DNA of 26,422 bases, from NCBI GenBank assembly GCA_003833135.1, contig QZLH01000033.1:8462-34883 (forward strand), written 5' to 3'. The translations under genes and the position numbers were made by a program. This document shows, one piece after another, positions 1 through 11,690 of the stretch. The notes under the pieces are model-generated. The model was given only the letters and a program-made list of their open reading frames with translations. It was not told where the DNA came from and did not search any database. The DNA comes from Oehlia diaphana. Taxonomy: Eukaryota; Glomeromycota; Glomeromycetes; Glomerales; Glomeraceae. Position 1 is the stretch's first letter; every line of letters starts with the position of its first letter.

Positions 1-43
1 TTTTTTTTATTTATTTTATTTTATTTTATTTTATTTTTTTTTT

Positions 44-130
<87 letters not shown>

Positions 131-260
131 TTATTTTATTTTATTTTATTTTATTTTTTTTATTATTTTTTTATTTTATTTTATTTTTATTTTATTTTAT
201 TTTATTTTATTTTTATTTTATTTTTTATTTTTTATTTTTTATTTTTTATTTTTTTTTTTG
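1..260. repeat. Poly-T / (ATTTT)n low-complexity tract
   Basis: The first 260 bases are almost only T, with scattered A in an ATTTT rhythm. The block at 1-48 recurs nearly unchanged at 121-160 on either side of about 80 uninterrupted T. No coding potential. Homopolymers of this length are prone to polymerase slippage and sequencing error, so the true length is uncertain. Confidence 0.9.
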
Positions 261-2338
261 TTTGTATAATTTGTGAATTTTCTAATTTAAGAATTTATCA
301 AATTGATACTCACATGGATAAACTAATTTCTACGAAAAACTTTTCACGGAATACCGAAAAAGAAGAAATTTACTAAAATGTTAATTGAAACAGTAGGGAA
401 AAACAAATTAATAATATGATTATTACAATTTTTTTTAGATTTGTAAGATTTGTAAGCCACTAATTTTTTTAAAAAGCAATTCAAACAACGTTTTATGATT
501 TAGGAAAAAACTTGTTTAACATTGTTAAGAAACTTGATAATACAAACGGGCCGTAAGTTTTCGTTGTTTTAGAAAAAAGAAAAATCGTTGTCGCAATCTT
601 ACATTATTTTTTGTAGCAGAAGTCTGATTGGAGCAACAATGGACAAATTTTTTTAAGTAATTGTTTTTGACAAATTCAGAATAAATAAACTTGTATGAAA
701 CATTTTAGTGAAAAAAATAAACAAGTTTTTTTATATAGATTTAAATCATGTATTGTACTCCAAATATTTTTTAAAAAAAAACTTTATTGTAATTTTAGAG
801 TAACAATTCTTATTTATTAAATATTATTGGAGAAAAATTATTGTGTGTGAAAAACGGCCAAAAATTTTGAACTTAATACCTAATTATAGTTTAACATCTA
901 CAAAATCTTATTGGCTCTTCAATCATCCGTATATAGTTTATTGTACTAATAATATAAGGGGAAAAAAAAAAAATTATTATTATTATTTTTTTTTTTTTTT
1001 TTTTAGCGTTTTGAGTTTTCCAGTATTTTTGGTCCGAAATTCCGTTGAGGAAGATGGATAATCCTGAAATAATCTTTTGGCCATCAAAACAAACATTGAT
1101 TAATTAACGATTTTACCTCAATTCGTTTAATGATATACACGTTTCATATCATTAAATCGATTGATTTTCATGTTATTAAACTTGATTTTAATCCTTAAAA
1201 TTCTAAAAACAAGCTAAACTTTAATATTATTCTTTTTTTATGTTATATTATTCTTTTAAAAAAAAAAAATCTTTCTATTTTCTGGTTATTAAACTAGTTT
1301 CCTTTTCTTTTTGTAAGGATTTTCACCGGATTATTTTTACCGTAACTCCAAATATGAATCATGATGAGATAATTTTAAATTTATAAATTGTTCAAAACTT
1401 CAAATTGATAATTGATTTCCTTTGACCGAAATTAGTCCCTCATAACAAATGATGCCATTTATTTATCACATTGTAACGCGTTTGATATAAATCATATAAA
1501 CTTTTTTTTATGGTTAGTGAATTTAAATGAATTAGTAAATTTATACTAAAATTTCTTAAAAAAATTCAATGAAATCATTGATTAATCTTATTGGTCAAAG
1601 ATTTGAAAAAATTATATATTACAATAGGTTAAATTTAATTTTCCGAACATAAAAATGTCGTCATCAAATTGTTTATTGAGTTTCAAAATAATTGAGTTTC
1701 AGAAAAAGTAAATATCGGAGATTATAACCGGTACCTTATATATTTTTTCTCATTACTATTTTAATGTAATTCGGTCTCTATTACGTTTACGTTACCCTTT
1801 TGTTATATTTTGTTATAGGCATTTATACCTTTTAAATTCCTTTTCGATCCAAACAATTAAAATATACGGATTATCCTCCGTAAAAGAATATTTTTTTTTA
1901 GGTAAAGTAAGTATAAAAAAAAAAATGTATGACAACATTCTTGCGTTTAATTAATTATTAGTATTTAATATATATATATAATATAATTTTTTTTTTTTTT
2001 TACAATTCTTTTTAAAAAATAGGAGATCCTTAAAATAAGAACAATCTATAAATAATAAAAAAGATAAAAAAACTTTATTTAAAAAAATATATATTGTTTA
2101 ATTAAAACCTGCGGTAATACAAACAGAAGAATGTAAGGTGAAATTCATGTATTGTATTAAAGTAACGTGACTCTTGTCATTTTAAAAAAGAAAGTTTTTG
2201 AGTGACTTAAATTAACATCAGGGAGTGCAAAATGTTTTTGATGTGTAACGAATAACACGGTCTTACAATTGACACGCCACAACTTGTTTAGAAGTACCGT
2301 TTGTTAATCTTTAAAAAATTGACAATGTAATCAAATGT
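261..2338. other. AT-rich stretch without a recognisable gene
   Basis: No open frame with plausible protein composition and no splice-linked exon set was found. The longest frame (843-1061, +) reads through a poly-A/TTA/poly-T run at about 961-1004 and looks accidental. Short homopolymers occur at about 1257-1270, 1890-1925 and 1985-2000. No RNA gene was recognised. Confidence 0.6.
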
Positions 2339-2605
2339 ACTCTCTATGTGCTCAAATGTACTCAATATATGTTCAATGTGTTCAATGTGTTCAATAGTGT
2401 TCAATAGTTTTCAATTGTGTTAATAGTGTTCAATAATGTTCAATATGCTCAATGTGTTCCAATATGTTCAATATTTTCTCAATAAGTTCAATATGTATAA
2501 TGTGTAATGTTCTCATATGTTCAATGTGTTCAATTTGTTCAATGTGCTCAATGTGCTCAATGTGTTCAATGTGTTCAATGTTCTCAATGTGTTCAATGTG
2601 TACTC
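2339..2605 (+). repeat. 9-bp minisatellite, consensus TTCAATGTG
   Basis: About 265 bases are built from a degenerate 9-bp unit TTCAATGTG with variants such as TTCAATATG and CTCAATGTG. The array is most regular at 2520-2605. Because the unit is a multiple of three, one frame stays open and gives a Cys-Ser-Met repeat. I regard that as a by-product of the repeat, not as a gene. Confidence 0.85.
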
Positions 2606-3744
2606 ATAAAAGAATGTTCTTATTGATATTCTTTTTATTTTTTTCTTTTACAGGTATGGAATTTAAAATGAAATCCATTTTTAAATAAGGATGTGCATTT
2701 AAGCCTTATCATCTATTTTGATGATATTCGTTCTCATTCATCCTTATCCATTATACTTACCATATATATTCTTAATAATAAATTAAGATTTTTCTAATAA
2801 TCGGAAAACTGTGTATTTAAAAATCGCTAATAAATTTCCGCCAAAGAAAATAAATTTTTTCTTTTTATACGCGATTATTAAGAAATTAGATAAATTCCTA
2901 AAAATAGACTCTTATTTTTCAAAAATTATTATAAAATATTCATTGAAATTTAATAATACAATTTTTCTTTGTTCAATTAATTCGTACTAATTAGCAATTA
3001 ACACGTATCATAATAAGAAAATCATACCATATACGGTTTATTGAAGAAGGCGTATATACCTGATAAAGTAGATAGAACTTTAAAAAAAATATTCGCGAAA
3101 TCTTTTACTGCGCATATCGATAACTTATATGCATATTATTATTTATTACCTTTAAAATAAAACATGTGTTGTGTATATGGTTCATATAATTAATGACTTA
3201 TTCTGGTAACGAATGAACCCTTTAAGATTACGCCACCGGCCGTTATGTCGTGGCGCGTGTTGATCGGACTGCCACATTAATAGCATTTCAATCGGACATA
3301 AGAATCCTGTGGCTAAGTCACTTTCCTTTTAAAAGAGAATTCCATCAAAAGGTGATTGAATCAAAATAAAGTTCCCATTAGTTCTATTAGAGAACTTTAA
3401 TGAACAACGAACTGATTAAGAGTTTCAAGATGATCATATGAAAATTCTATTATTCTAATGATCATTATATAATACAAATCAAGTAAATTAAAAAATAATA
3501 ATGTTTTAACCAACAATCCATTCATATAATGCATTCACGTGTGAAAGAATTTTTAATTATAGTTTAGTGATTTTTCAATCATAAAAAATTTTTCCTTTTT
3601 CTTTTTAAGGAAAATAAAGAAGGATTTAAAGATCCGATGGAAAAAAAAAATTTCTCTTTTTAATTTTTACCCGTTTAAAGAATTTTATTGAAAAGGTTAA
3701 ATTCCGATTATCGTCATTATCGTCATAAAAGTTTGATAATCATT
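2606..3744. other. Unassigned AT-rich DNA with a short GC-richer island
   Basis: No gene is supported. At about 3225-3310 the composition changes sharply to a GC-richer stretch. It contains ACGCCAC at 3226-3232 and, about 13 bases later, GTGGCGCGT, which could pair as an imperfect stem. ATCGGAC occurs just after and again about 30 bases on. It may be a decayed mobile-element fragment, but no ends or duplications are visible. Confidence 0.5.
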
Positions 3745-3799
3745 TTTTTTTTTTGTGTTGTGTGTGTATGTTTTTTTTTTGTTCTTTTGTTTCTTTCAT

Positions 3800-3884
<85 letters not shown>

Positions 3885-3909
3885 TTTTTTTTTTTTTTTT
3901 TTTTTTTTG
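3745..3909. repeat. Long poly-T tract
   Basis: Roughly 110 T run from about 3801 to 3908 with only a C near 3831 and an A near 3883, preceded by shorter T runs mixed with GTGTGTG. The poly-Phe and poly-Lys frames on the two strands are artefacts of the homopolymer. Confidence 0.9.
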
Positions 3910-4344
3910 CCCCATTACATTTTTAGTGAAGGTGATTTGCAAATACGTTTTAACCCTGCCCAGTTTTAATTGAAAATCGTAAAAGGCTAATCTTAACCAA
4001 TTTTGGTACATGTATTTAATAATAAACTGATTTTAGATATTATACAGATCAGTCGTTAAATCATCATACTGATAACCTGAAATACTTTAAAGGTATTTAA
4101 AAATGTTCCGGATCAAAGAAAATAATTTAACTATTTTAAATCAATAACAAAAAACCATAATTGGTAAAAAGATAATGTTTTTTATTATGTTACTATAAAC
4201 TAAAAATAAGACATGATGATCTTTTTTTTTTTTTTTATTGTTTCATATAAGTTCGAGAATTTGTTACAGAATTTGAAATAAATTATTATTTACTGTTGAA
4301 AAAGATGATGAAAATTGTTGAGATCGGAAAGAACGAAATATTTA
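3910..4344. other. Unassigned AT-rich DNA
   Basis: About 430 bases between the poly-T tract and the first tandem-repeat cluster. No coding frame, RNA gene or repeat was recognised apart from a T run at about 4221-4236. Confidence 0.55.
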
Positions 4345-4900
4345 TACTATGTTTTGATAAAGAATCAGTAAGTGGTTTACTCACTCGTCATTTTTTATTT
4401 ATGTATTTTCTTCTGATTTGATTTTTTATAATGTAATTTAAATAATATTTTTATTTTATTGCCCACAGTATTGATCTTTATGTTGATTTGGGGAAGAATC
4501 CGTACGTGGTTTACTCGCTTGCGATTTTGAATAATGTAATTTAAAATACTTTATTTATTACCTATAGTAATAATCTTTACGTTGACGTGGTGAAGAGTCC
4601 GTACGTGGTTTACTCACTAATTTTTATAACGTAATTACGTGGTGAAGAATCCGTACGTGGTTTACTCGCTTGCGATTTGAATAATGTAATTTAAAAATAC
4701 TTTATTCATTACCTATAATAATAATCTTTACGTTGATGTGGGAAAGAATCCGTGCGTGGTCTACTCATTTGTCATTTTTTTTTTTCTTTATTTTTCTTCT
4801 GATTTGAGTTTTTATAATATAATTTAAATAATACTTCATTTATTATCTATAGTAATAATCTTTACGTACGCGGTTTACTCACTTGTCATTTCTATCTTTA
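4345..4900 (+). repeat. Tandem/dispersed repeat cluster around CCGTACGTGGTTTACTC
   Basis: Six copies of a unit with core GAAGAATCCGTACGTGG followed by TTTACTC lie near 4358, 4481, 4580, 4636, 4733 and 4862. They are spaced from about 55 to 130 bases. Most are followed by AATGTAATTTAAA and ACTTTATTTATTACCTATAGTAATAATCTTTACG-like spacer sequence. The first and last copies are degenerate. A further decayed copy may lie near 5035. No protein or RNA function was recognised. Confidence 0.8.
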
Positions 4901-5235
4901 TGATTTGAATTTTTAATGTAATTTAAATATTACTTTATTTAAAGAAATAATATAAATATTTATTTTTAAATTTCAGCGCTAATTGAGAGACTTGGGGAGT
5001 CCTATAGTGAACAAATTACCTACAATAATAATCTTTATGTTGATGTGGTAAAGTAACTGTTTCTCCTTTGGATTTGGATTATAACGTGAATATCTAATAT
5101 TACTATATTTTCTATTAGGATTTACTATCAAAATTTATTATTTAATGTAGGTTTATTCATATTTATAACGTTAATTATCACTTTTATAACTCGATTAACA
5201 AATTTAATAAATTTAATATTTCTCAAACAATAAAT
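4901..5235. other. Unassigned AT-rich DNA
   Basis: Between two repeat clusters. It contains one decayed copy of the preceding unit (TTTATGTTGATGTGGTAAAG near 5034) and otherwise nothing recognisable. Confidence 0.5.
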
Positions 5236-5362
5236 CATTTTTACAAATGAACAATTATAGTGAAATAATGTTTCCAAATGAATAACTATAATGAGATTGT
5301 ATTTCCAAATGAACAACTACTATAGAGATCGTATTATTTCTAAATAAACAACTATAGTGAAT
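5236..5362 (+). repeat. Short tandem repeat with AACTATAGTGA core
   Basis: About four diverged units of 30-45 bases, each with a TTCCAAATGAACAACTATAGTGA-like sequence, start near 5243, 5273, 5306 and 5343. The array is imperfect, with AATAACTATAATGAGA and AACTACTATAGAGA variants. No function was recognised. Confidence 0.65.
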
Positions 5363-5409
5363 TTCTTGCATATGTAATAATCACAAATTATTATGGTAGA
5401 TGCAGTCAC

Positions 5410-7735
5410 TGCATGTTAGTAATAACTTGCTTGCATATGATGTGATATAGTCTTTCGCCACTTATAATTCAACGTTCTTTTGTGAGAAATGTGTAACTGT
5501 GTAATTAATTTTAGTGAACAAGTCCTGTCGTAATGATACCGCTGATTCCGGTTCATGTATGCGTATGTACGTACATCTTTCAATTTTTTACAATTTAACA
5601 CAATAACACTCTTGAATTACCTTATTTTTGTTAATTTACAATGATTAGAATGATAATCGATAATCACAGATATTCTATGAGTGAAGCCTACGTAGAGGTA
5701 AACCCGCTAATATTGTGTTAATGCCGCATATCACATTGATCAAATATTATATTTTTTTTTTTACACAAAATTTTTATTTTTTTAATTAACATTGTAATTT
5801 AGTTTGAGATTTTCTTAGCGATAATGAAGATTCTTTAATTTGACATCCTGGCTACTTAAATATTTAGAAAATTGGATATTGTAATCAATAAAATAAATTT
5901 TGCGATTTTCAACGTTATTAAAGAGTCTTTTATGAGAAATTGTGTAACTATGATTTATTTTTAGTGAACCACCATTCACAATTTCTCTTGAGAAAATGTG
6001 TAACTATTTTTAGTGAACAAATCCTGTCATTATGTACCGGAGTAATCGAACGCTGATTCCGGATCATGTACGTGTATGTATGTATATCTTTCAATTTTTT
6101 ACAATTTTAACTCTCAAAATTATTGTGTACCTTACCTTATTTTCGTTTATTCTCGTTAATTTATGATGATTTAGTTGATATTATTGATCACAAATAGATG
6201 TTCTATGATAGTGTTAATATCGATATTTACTCCAAGCCTATGTAGAAGGTAGAACCATATAACATTGATCAAGTATTTATATTTTTTTTACACAATTTTT
6301 TTTTTTAAAAAATTAACATTGTAATTTAGTTTGAGATTTTCTTAGCAACAAAGAAGAACCATTAATTTGACATTCTGCTACTTGAAATATTTAGAAAAAT
6401 TGGATATTGTAATCAATAAAACAAATTTATGATTTTCAACGTTATTAAAGAGTCTTTTGTAAGAAAATGTGTAACTATGTAATTTATTTTTAGTGGACAA
6501 GTCCTGTCATCATGTATCGGAGTTATCCCAGATCATGTACGTGTATGTACGTACATCTTTCAATTTTTTACAATTAACACTCCAAATTAGTGTGCTTAAC
6601 CTTATTTTCGTTCATTCTCGTTAATTTACGATAATTTAGTCGATATTATTGACCACAAATAGATGTTCTATGATAGTGTTAATATTGATATTAACTCCAA
6701 TCAAGTATTATATTTTTTTTTTTTACACAAAATTTTTATTTTTTTTAAATTAACATTGTAATTTGAGATTTTCTTAGCGACAAAGAAGAACCATTAAATT
6801 TGACATCCTGGCTACTTGAAATATTTAGAAAATTGGATATTGTAATCAATAAAACAAATTTACGATTTTCAACGTTATTAAAGAGTCTTTTATAAGAAAA
6901 TGTGTAACTATGTAATTTATTTTTAATGGACAAAGTCCTGTCATCATGTATCGGAGTAATCCCGGATCATGTACGTGTATGTACGTACATCTTTCAATTT
7001 TTTACAATTTAACACTCCAAATTATTGTGTGCTTTACCTTATTTTCGTTCATTTTCGTTAATTTACGATGATTTAGTCGATATTATTGATCACAAATAGA
7101 TATTCTATGATAGTGTTAATATCGATATTAAAACTCCAAGCCTATGTAGAAGTAAAAACGCAAATTCCGGTAATGCTGCATATAACATTGATCAAGTATT
7201 ATATTTTTTTTTTACACAAAAATTTTTTTTTTTTTTTTAATTAGCATTGTAATTTGGTCAGAGATTTTCTTAGCAACAAAGAAGAACCATTATTTTGACA
7301 TCCTGACTACTTGAAATATTTAGAAAATTGGATATTGTAATCAATTACGATTTTCAACGTTATTAAAGAGTCTATTTTTAGTGAACAGGTCCTGTCATCA
7401 TGTATCGGAGTAATCGGGGCGCTGATTCTAGATCATGTATGTGTATGTACAGTACGTACAGTACATATTTCAATTTTTACAATTTATAATTTACAATGAT
7501 TTGTTGATCACCAATAGATATTCTGATAGTGTTAATATCTATATCAACTCCAAAGCTATGTTGCATATATCATTGAACAAGTGTTATATTTTTTTTTTTT
7601 TGCATAAAATTTTATTTTTTTGTAATTTAGTCTGAGGGTTTCTTAGTGACAAGAAGAATCATTAGTTTGACATCCTAATTACTTGAAATATTTAGAAATT
7701 TGGATATATAATCGATAGAATAAATTTACATTAAT
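5410..7735 (+). repeat. Satellite-like array, about five units of 435-500 bp
   Basis: The anchor AGTCCTGTCATCATGTATCG and its variants occurs near 5519, 6018, 6497, 6931 and 7385. Spacings are about 500, 480, 434 and 454 bases. A second anchor, TGTAATTTAGTTTGAGATTT, recurs near 5792, 6315, 6752, 7237 and 7620. A third, GGATATTGTAATCAAT, recurs near 5874, 6404, 6835 and 7330. Each unit holds a partly palindromic GTATGTACGTACAT segment and a poly-T tract. The last unit is the most diverged. No conserved reading frame runs through the units, so this is probably non-coding satellite or a tandemly amplified element fragment. Confidence 0.88.
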
Positions 7736-8950
7736 CATTTAATCACGTACAGTATCTAAATTTTAATTGAATTCACACGTTCATTGCTTAAGAATGAAAT
7801 TATAGTATCAAAAAAATGTTGAGATAATTTTTCAACGATGGATTCTCATTGACCTCAGTTTGCTTTATTTTAGAATAAGGTATTATTAGATTAATATAGT
7901 TTTTTTTTCTTTTCTTAATTATGAAATATAAGAAACAAGTTGACGAATTTATATATTTGACAAAGGAAGAACAAATACACTACACTTTTTTTTCTTACCC
8001 TAACTAATATCCATCAGGAAATTAGCAATTAAACAACAAGAATAGAAATCATAATAAAAACATCTAGAAAAGCTGCAAAGAATATAATTTAGAGCCTTAA
8101 ACCAAATACAATGTCAATATTCACTAATAAAAACATCTAGAATTTGAAATAACCATATTTATATTTATCTGCCAATGTCCAAATCCTCCATTATGTCGAA
8201 ATATCCAATTCTTTTTAGATTAATACAAAATGTATACCATACTAATCTTTTTTATAAATCGAATCTATGTTAATATAATGGTATTCAGTTCTTGTTATCA
8301 TTTTATTCGTCAATTTTGATTATACACTAATACTCTTTTCTTTTTAAATTTAATACCGTCTAGCGAATATGTAATATTTAGAATTCTTAAAAATCAGCAT
8401 AATTACAGTAATAGTTATTTTAAATCAAATTTAAAAGTCTCATATATTAAATTCTTCTAATACTGTCAGGATAGAAGTTGTACCCGGGTACTTTAAGCAG
8501 TGCTTGACGATAATATGTGGCGCAACAACGGTATTTTAATCACACGAATTCTTAGATCTTTATCATTTTGTCCAAAATGAGCATGGGAAATATATGATTT
8601 TGTCAGGCTTATAATTTTTATATAGTAGTGATGACGATGATTATTGTGGATGAATCAATTAGTTTACATTACATAATACGGATTAAAAATTTTTTATTCA
8701 GCAAAAACATTTTGCTTATTGGCTCTTTCACAACACATATATATACGATATATTTTGTTCTTGAGATTTCGTCTTCTTAAAGAATCTAATTTTTAACTTT
8801 ATTCAGTTATACAAAAAATTAATTAAGAACATATTTATTTAAAATTAATAAAGTATGTAAAACAAAAAATAACAAAAGAAAAATTAAAAATGCGTAATGA
8901 AATTTTATTATAACAAGGGTGTACAAAAATTCTAGGTAAATGATTTACGA
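7736..8950. other. Unassigned DNA downstream of gene A
   Basis: About 1.2 kb without a supportable gene. A perfect 12-bp palindrome GTACCCGGGTAC lies at 8480-8491 in a slightly GC-richer patch (about 8465-8535). The last part (from about 8900) probably contains the 3' UTR and polyadenylation region of gene A on the minus strand. Confidence 0.5.
8904..8909 (-). terminator. Possible polyadenylation signal of gene A
   Basis: AATAAA on the minus strand, about 42 bases downstream of the TAA of gene A. In DNA this AT-rich, the hexamer is expected by chance, so the call rests mainly on position. Confidence 0.35.
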
Positions 8951-10240
8951 TTAATGATTTTCAATAAGTTCAATGCACCACTGTTAACCATTGTGTGAAG
9001 AAAAAAAAATGTATATTAATATCATTCATATATAATAAATAAGACAAAAATGCGAGTAATGAAATCTAATAAATACCTCATCATTTTCTTCAGGCTTTTT
9101 GTCCTGAGAAATAACTTCTTGAAAAGTTTCATTATAAATAGTGATTTGATATTCATGACTACGTAAGAAAGAATTATCTTTTACGTTACGAATGTTAATA
9201 ATATCACCAGATCTTACGTAGGAAGAATCATATTTTGTATAATTAATTCTCTGTGCCATCCAATGATAATTAAATTGTGAAGTTCTTGAAGGTGTAGAAC
9301 AATACACTACAAAAAAAAGACAGGAAAAAGATGATGAGAAATAAATATTAATAAAAAATCCAAAGTCAGAATCTTTAAAGGCTACTAACCTTCGACGTGA
9401 TCAGCAAAATCACTGTCTGTATAATCGTGATAAATAATTTCATTAAGAGATTCACGTCCAATGAGAGTTTCTGTAACTTTATGTTGCAATGAAAACATAT
9501 CATTATAGGAGAGTAAATCACGAGAGGCCTTAATAAACCATAATGCATCTGAATCTGGTAACGTTTGACCTGCAAATACCTGATAAGAAGTTTAAAAAAA
9601 AAAATGAATAAAAGATTCGATTTTATTTACATATTATTTTAATTTTGATTTTACTTACTATTTGCTTTCCACTTCCAGTTTGATGATATTTTGTAGTGGA
9701 GGATAGATACTTTCCAGTTTTAACATGTTTTATGGCAACACAAGAAGCATTCCTAATTAATTGTGATTCTTCTTCAACAATATTTTCAAACATTTTAATT
9801 AAATCATCTAAAGAACTAATCTTATCCATATTTCTTCTATTAATAAAAGTATTTTTAAAAAAATCATTTGGTAAAGTATGAAAAAGATATTTTTTCTGAT
9901 CTTCTAAATCATTGATTTCAGCATCAAAACAAAGTGAACGAAAATCTGCAACAAATTTCGCCGTATTACCACCATCACGTTCTGTAACATATTTTAAAAG
10001 ATTTAATTTTCTTTGAGCAGAATTTTTAAATACTGTAAATGAAATATTTGATTTTAATTCTTCTATAAGATCATCTAATGTTTTAATTTTTTCAGGATTT
10101 TTGATCGGAACATCAACCATTCCAATACAAAGATTTAAAATATCTTTTTCAGTTTTTATTTGTTTAAGATAACAAAATGAACGAATTTGTTTAATCCACA
10201 TTTGTGGATGATTAGTTCCATTAAATCTTGAAGGTTCCAT
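8951..10240 (-). CDS. Gene A: Gag-capsid-like / MIR beta-trefoil fusion protein
   Basis: Four exons: 10240-9659, 9579-9390, 9306-9077 and 8980-8951, joined at GTAAGT, GTTAGT and GTATTT donors and AG acceptors. They give 343 residues with all phases matching the paralogs. Residues 1-155 resemble a Ty3-type Gag capsid: an N-terminal P/S-x-F-N-G...HP...W region, a LDDLIEELK helix, then RKLNLLKYV, a FVADFRSLC helix, a TLPNDFF turn and a SLDDLIKMFE helix. From about 163, SCVAIKHVKTGKYLSS starts the first MIR repeat. Two more follow, ending in WCIELIENH. MIR repeats form a beta-trefoil known from protein O-mannosyltransferases, SDF2 and IP3/ryanodine receptors. No signal peptide, membrane segment, zinc knuckle or enzyme domain is seen. 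Unlike B and C, it has no low-complexity insert. Exon 1 has the same length as exon 1 of E (582 nt). Role unknown; the capsid fold is inferred from pattern only. Confidence 0.88.
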
Positions 10241-11234
10241 AATAATAATAATAAATAAAAATTATATATATATAATGAAAAAGAAAAGGTTAACTTTTGA
10301 AAACTTTTTAAGAAGGAAAAATTTTAAACTTGGTATAAATGGATTGTGGAAGATCGTCGATCATCTAAAAAGATTGACGTAGTGTTCATGTGAGCTAATA
10401 TATTGTATCTTATGATTCTCATATTAAATCTTCAATCAATTTATCTATTAAGGGTAATATTGGCGCAATTTGTTTGTTGTGCACCTCTTATATCTCGTTG
10501 CCCATCAATTTTTTTAATTTAAATCGGGCGGTTTAATGGCCCAAGTCAATGACATGATATTTTGCAAACCTACATTAATAGTTAGATTGACTTAAAAAGG
10601 CGCAAAAATTTCTACCACGGATTTTTAAATGAGTCTAACTGGCTATTGTTAATTGTAATCATCCTTAAATAAATCTTATTAAAATTCATTCTCCTAGATT
10701 TTATTATAAAGCTAACATATGATCTTTACTTTTTAAGGTTCACTTATTACTTTATCCAAAATTTGATAAAAACCTTTTCGAATTAATATTAGCACAAAGA
10801 ATTTTAAGGATGCCATATGTATATTATTTATAAATAAAGTAAAATCAATTGCAACAGAACCATCAAAAGAGCAGTAATTTCTTTAAGGATGCCAGATGTA
10901 TTATTTATAAATAAAGAACATTGTATATTTCTGTCAATATCAACCCTAAAAAGATAACTTCAATAAGATTCTTTAAAATCTGATTACTGACATGAGTTCA
11001 ACCCTAAACATTTGGAACTTTCCAAGAAGTTGGAATTGCTTCAATTGCGTAATTAATGCTACATTAAACCATTCAGACTCTTTAAAATAAAATGGATATT
11101 TCAAAATAAGATGGGACGGTTGAATAGAACAAAATTAGAAAATAATATTATTTATTTGCTAAGTCTCATTCCAATATATAAAAATTATTAATGGATTAAT
11201 TAATTCGTTAAAATAACATATTACTTTCATTCTT
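10241..11234. other. Upstream region of gene A, otherwise unassigned
   Basis: Nearest the gene A start are AAT/ATA repeats with TATATATATA at about 10264-10273, which could serve as a TATA-like element. At about 10801-10840 and 10883-10918, a 35-40 base sequence is repeated (core TTAAGGATGCCA followed by TTATTTATAAATAAAG). No gene was recognised. Confidence 0.5.
10801..10920 (+). repeat. Direct repeat pair, core TTTAAGGATGCCA
   Basis: Two copies about 80 bases apart share TTAAGGATGCCA, then a purine/pyrimidine variant, then ATTATTTATAAATAAAG. Nature unknown; it may be a small local duplication. Confidence 0.6.
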
Positions 11235-11690
11235 GTAAAAGTCCTGAATGACAACGAGGCGATATCACACGATTTCTTGCTAAATCTAGCCGTGATGCTG
11301 AATTAAGAGATTAAGACATACAAAATTAATTCTATGAATGATTTAACACAACTTTCCGATAATATTGTATTGGAAGATAAGAAATGGTTACTCAGACATG
11401 TTGCAACATAAGTAAGTAAATTAGATTGTATATATTTATAGGCAAATTGTAATTTCAAATTCACGAATATATTATGTCTGATATGCTTCTTATTCTTCAT
11501 GCGAATAGCAATATATTATTATATGTTGTTATAGGTTTATGCGCGTTCTGTCTAAATAGTGATGAATAATGGATAAAAAAAGTTTGGAGAAATGTTTTTG
11601 CAATAATTACTTTACGTAGTCCTGATTTTAAGTTTACTGTGAATAATGATACTTAGCTCATAAAGAAAGAATTGGAGGTAAAATGTATCT
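11235..11690 (+). pseudogene. Relic I of a Gag-MIR gene
   Basis: Plus-strand fragments match three parts of the family in the right order, separated by stops and frameshifts. Around 11242-11300, the frame reads PE-stop-QRGDITRFLAKSSRDAELRD, aligned with PEKDGGDTVAFLSKFQSLCYNAEINDIE of gene E. At 11394-11408, RHVAT matches the start of MIR repeat 1 (RHVSTGKYLSS). At 11611-11685, LRSPDFKFTVNND and then AHKERIGGK match MIR repeat 3 (LRSHDLKFTVDNE...HDQRIGGND). The N-terminal Gag part and the middle MIR repeat are not recognisable. The copy is broken by internal stops and indels and is not expected to make protein. Confidence 0.7.

Noticed and set aside
2452..2688. Plus-strand frame with Cys-Ser-Met repeats
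   Set aside because: It only reflects the 9-bp minisatellite, whose unit is a multiple of three. No start context, homolog or splice partner was found.
3755..4011. Poly-Phe and poly-Lys frames on both strands
   Set aside because: Translation of a poly-T homopolymer.
5416..5601. Minus-strand frame inside the satellite
   Set aside because: The frame is not conserved in the other satellite units.
8480..8491. GTACCCGGGTAC palindrome as an operator or element end
   Set aside because: A single isolated palindrome with no flanking repeats or nearby gene start; noted only in the region entry.
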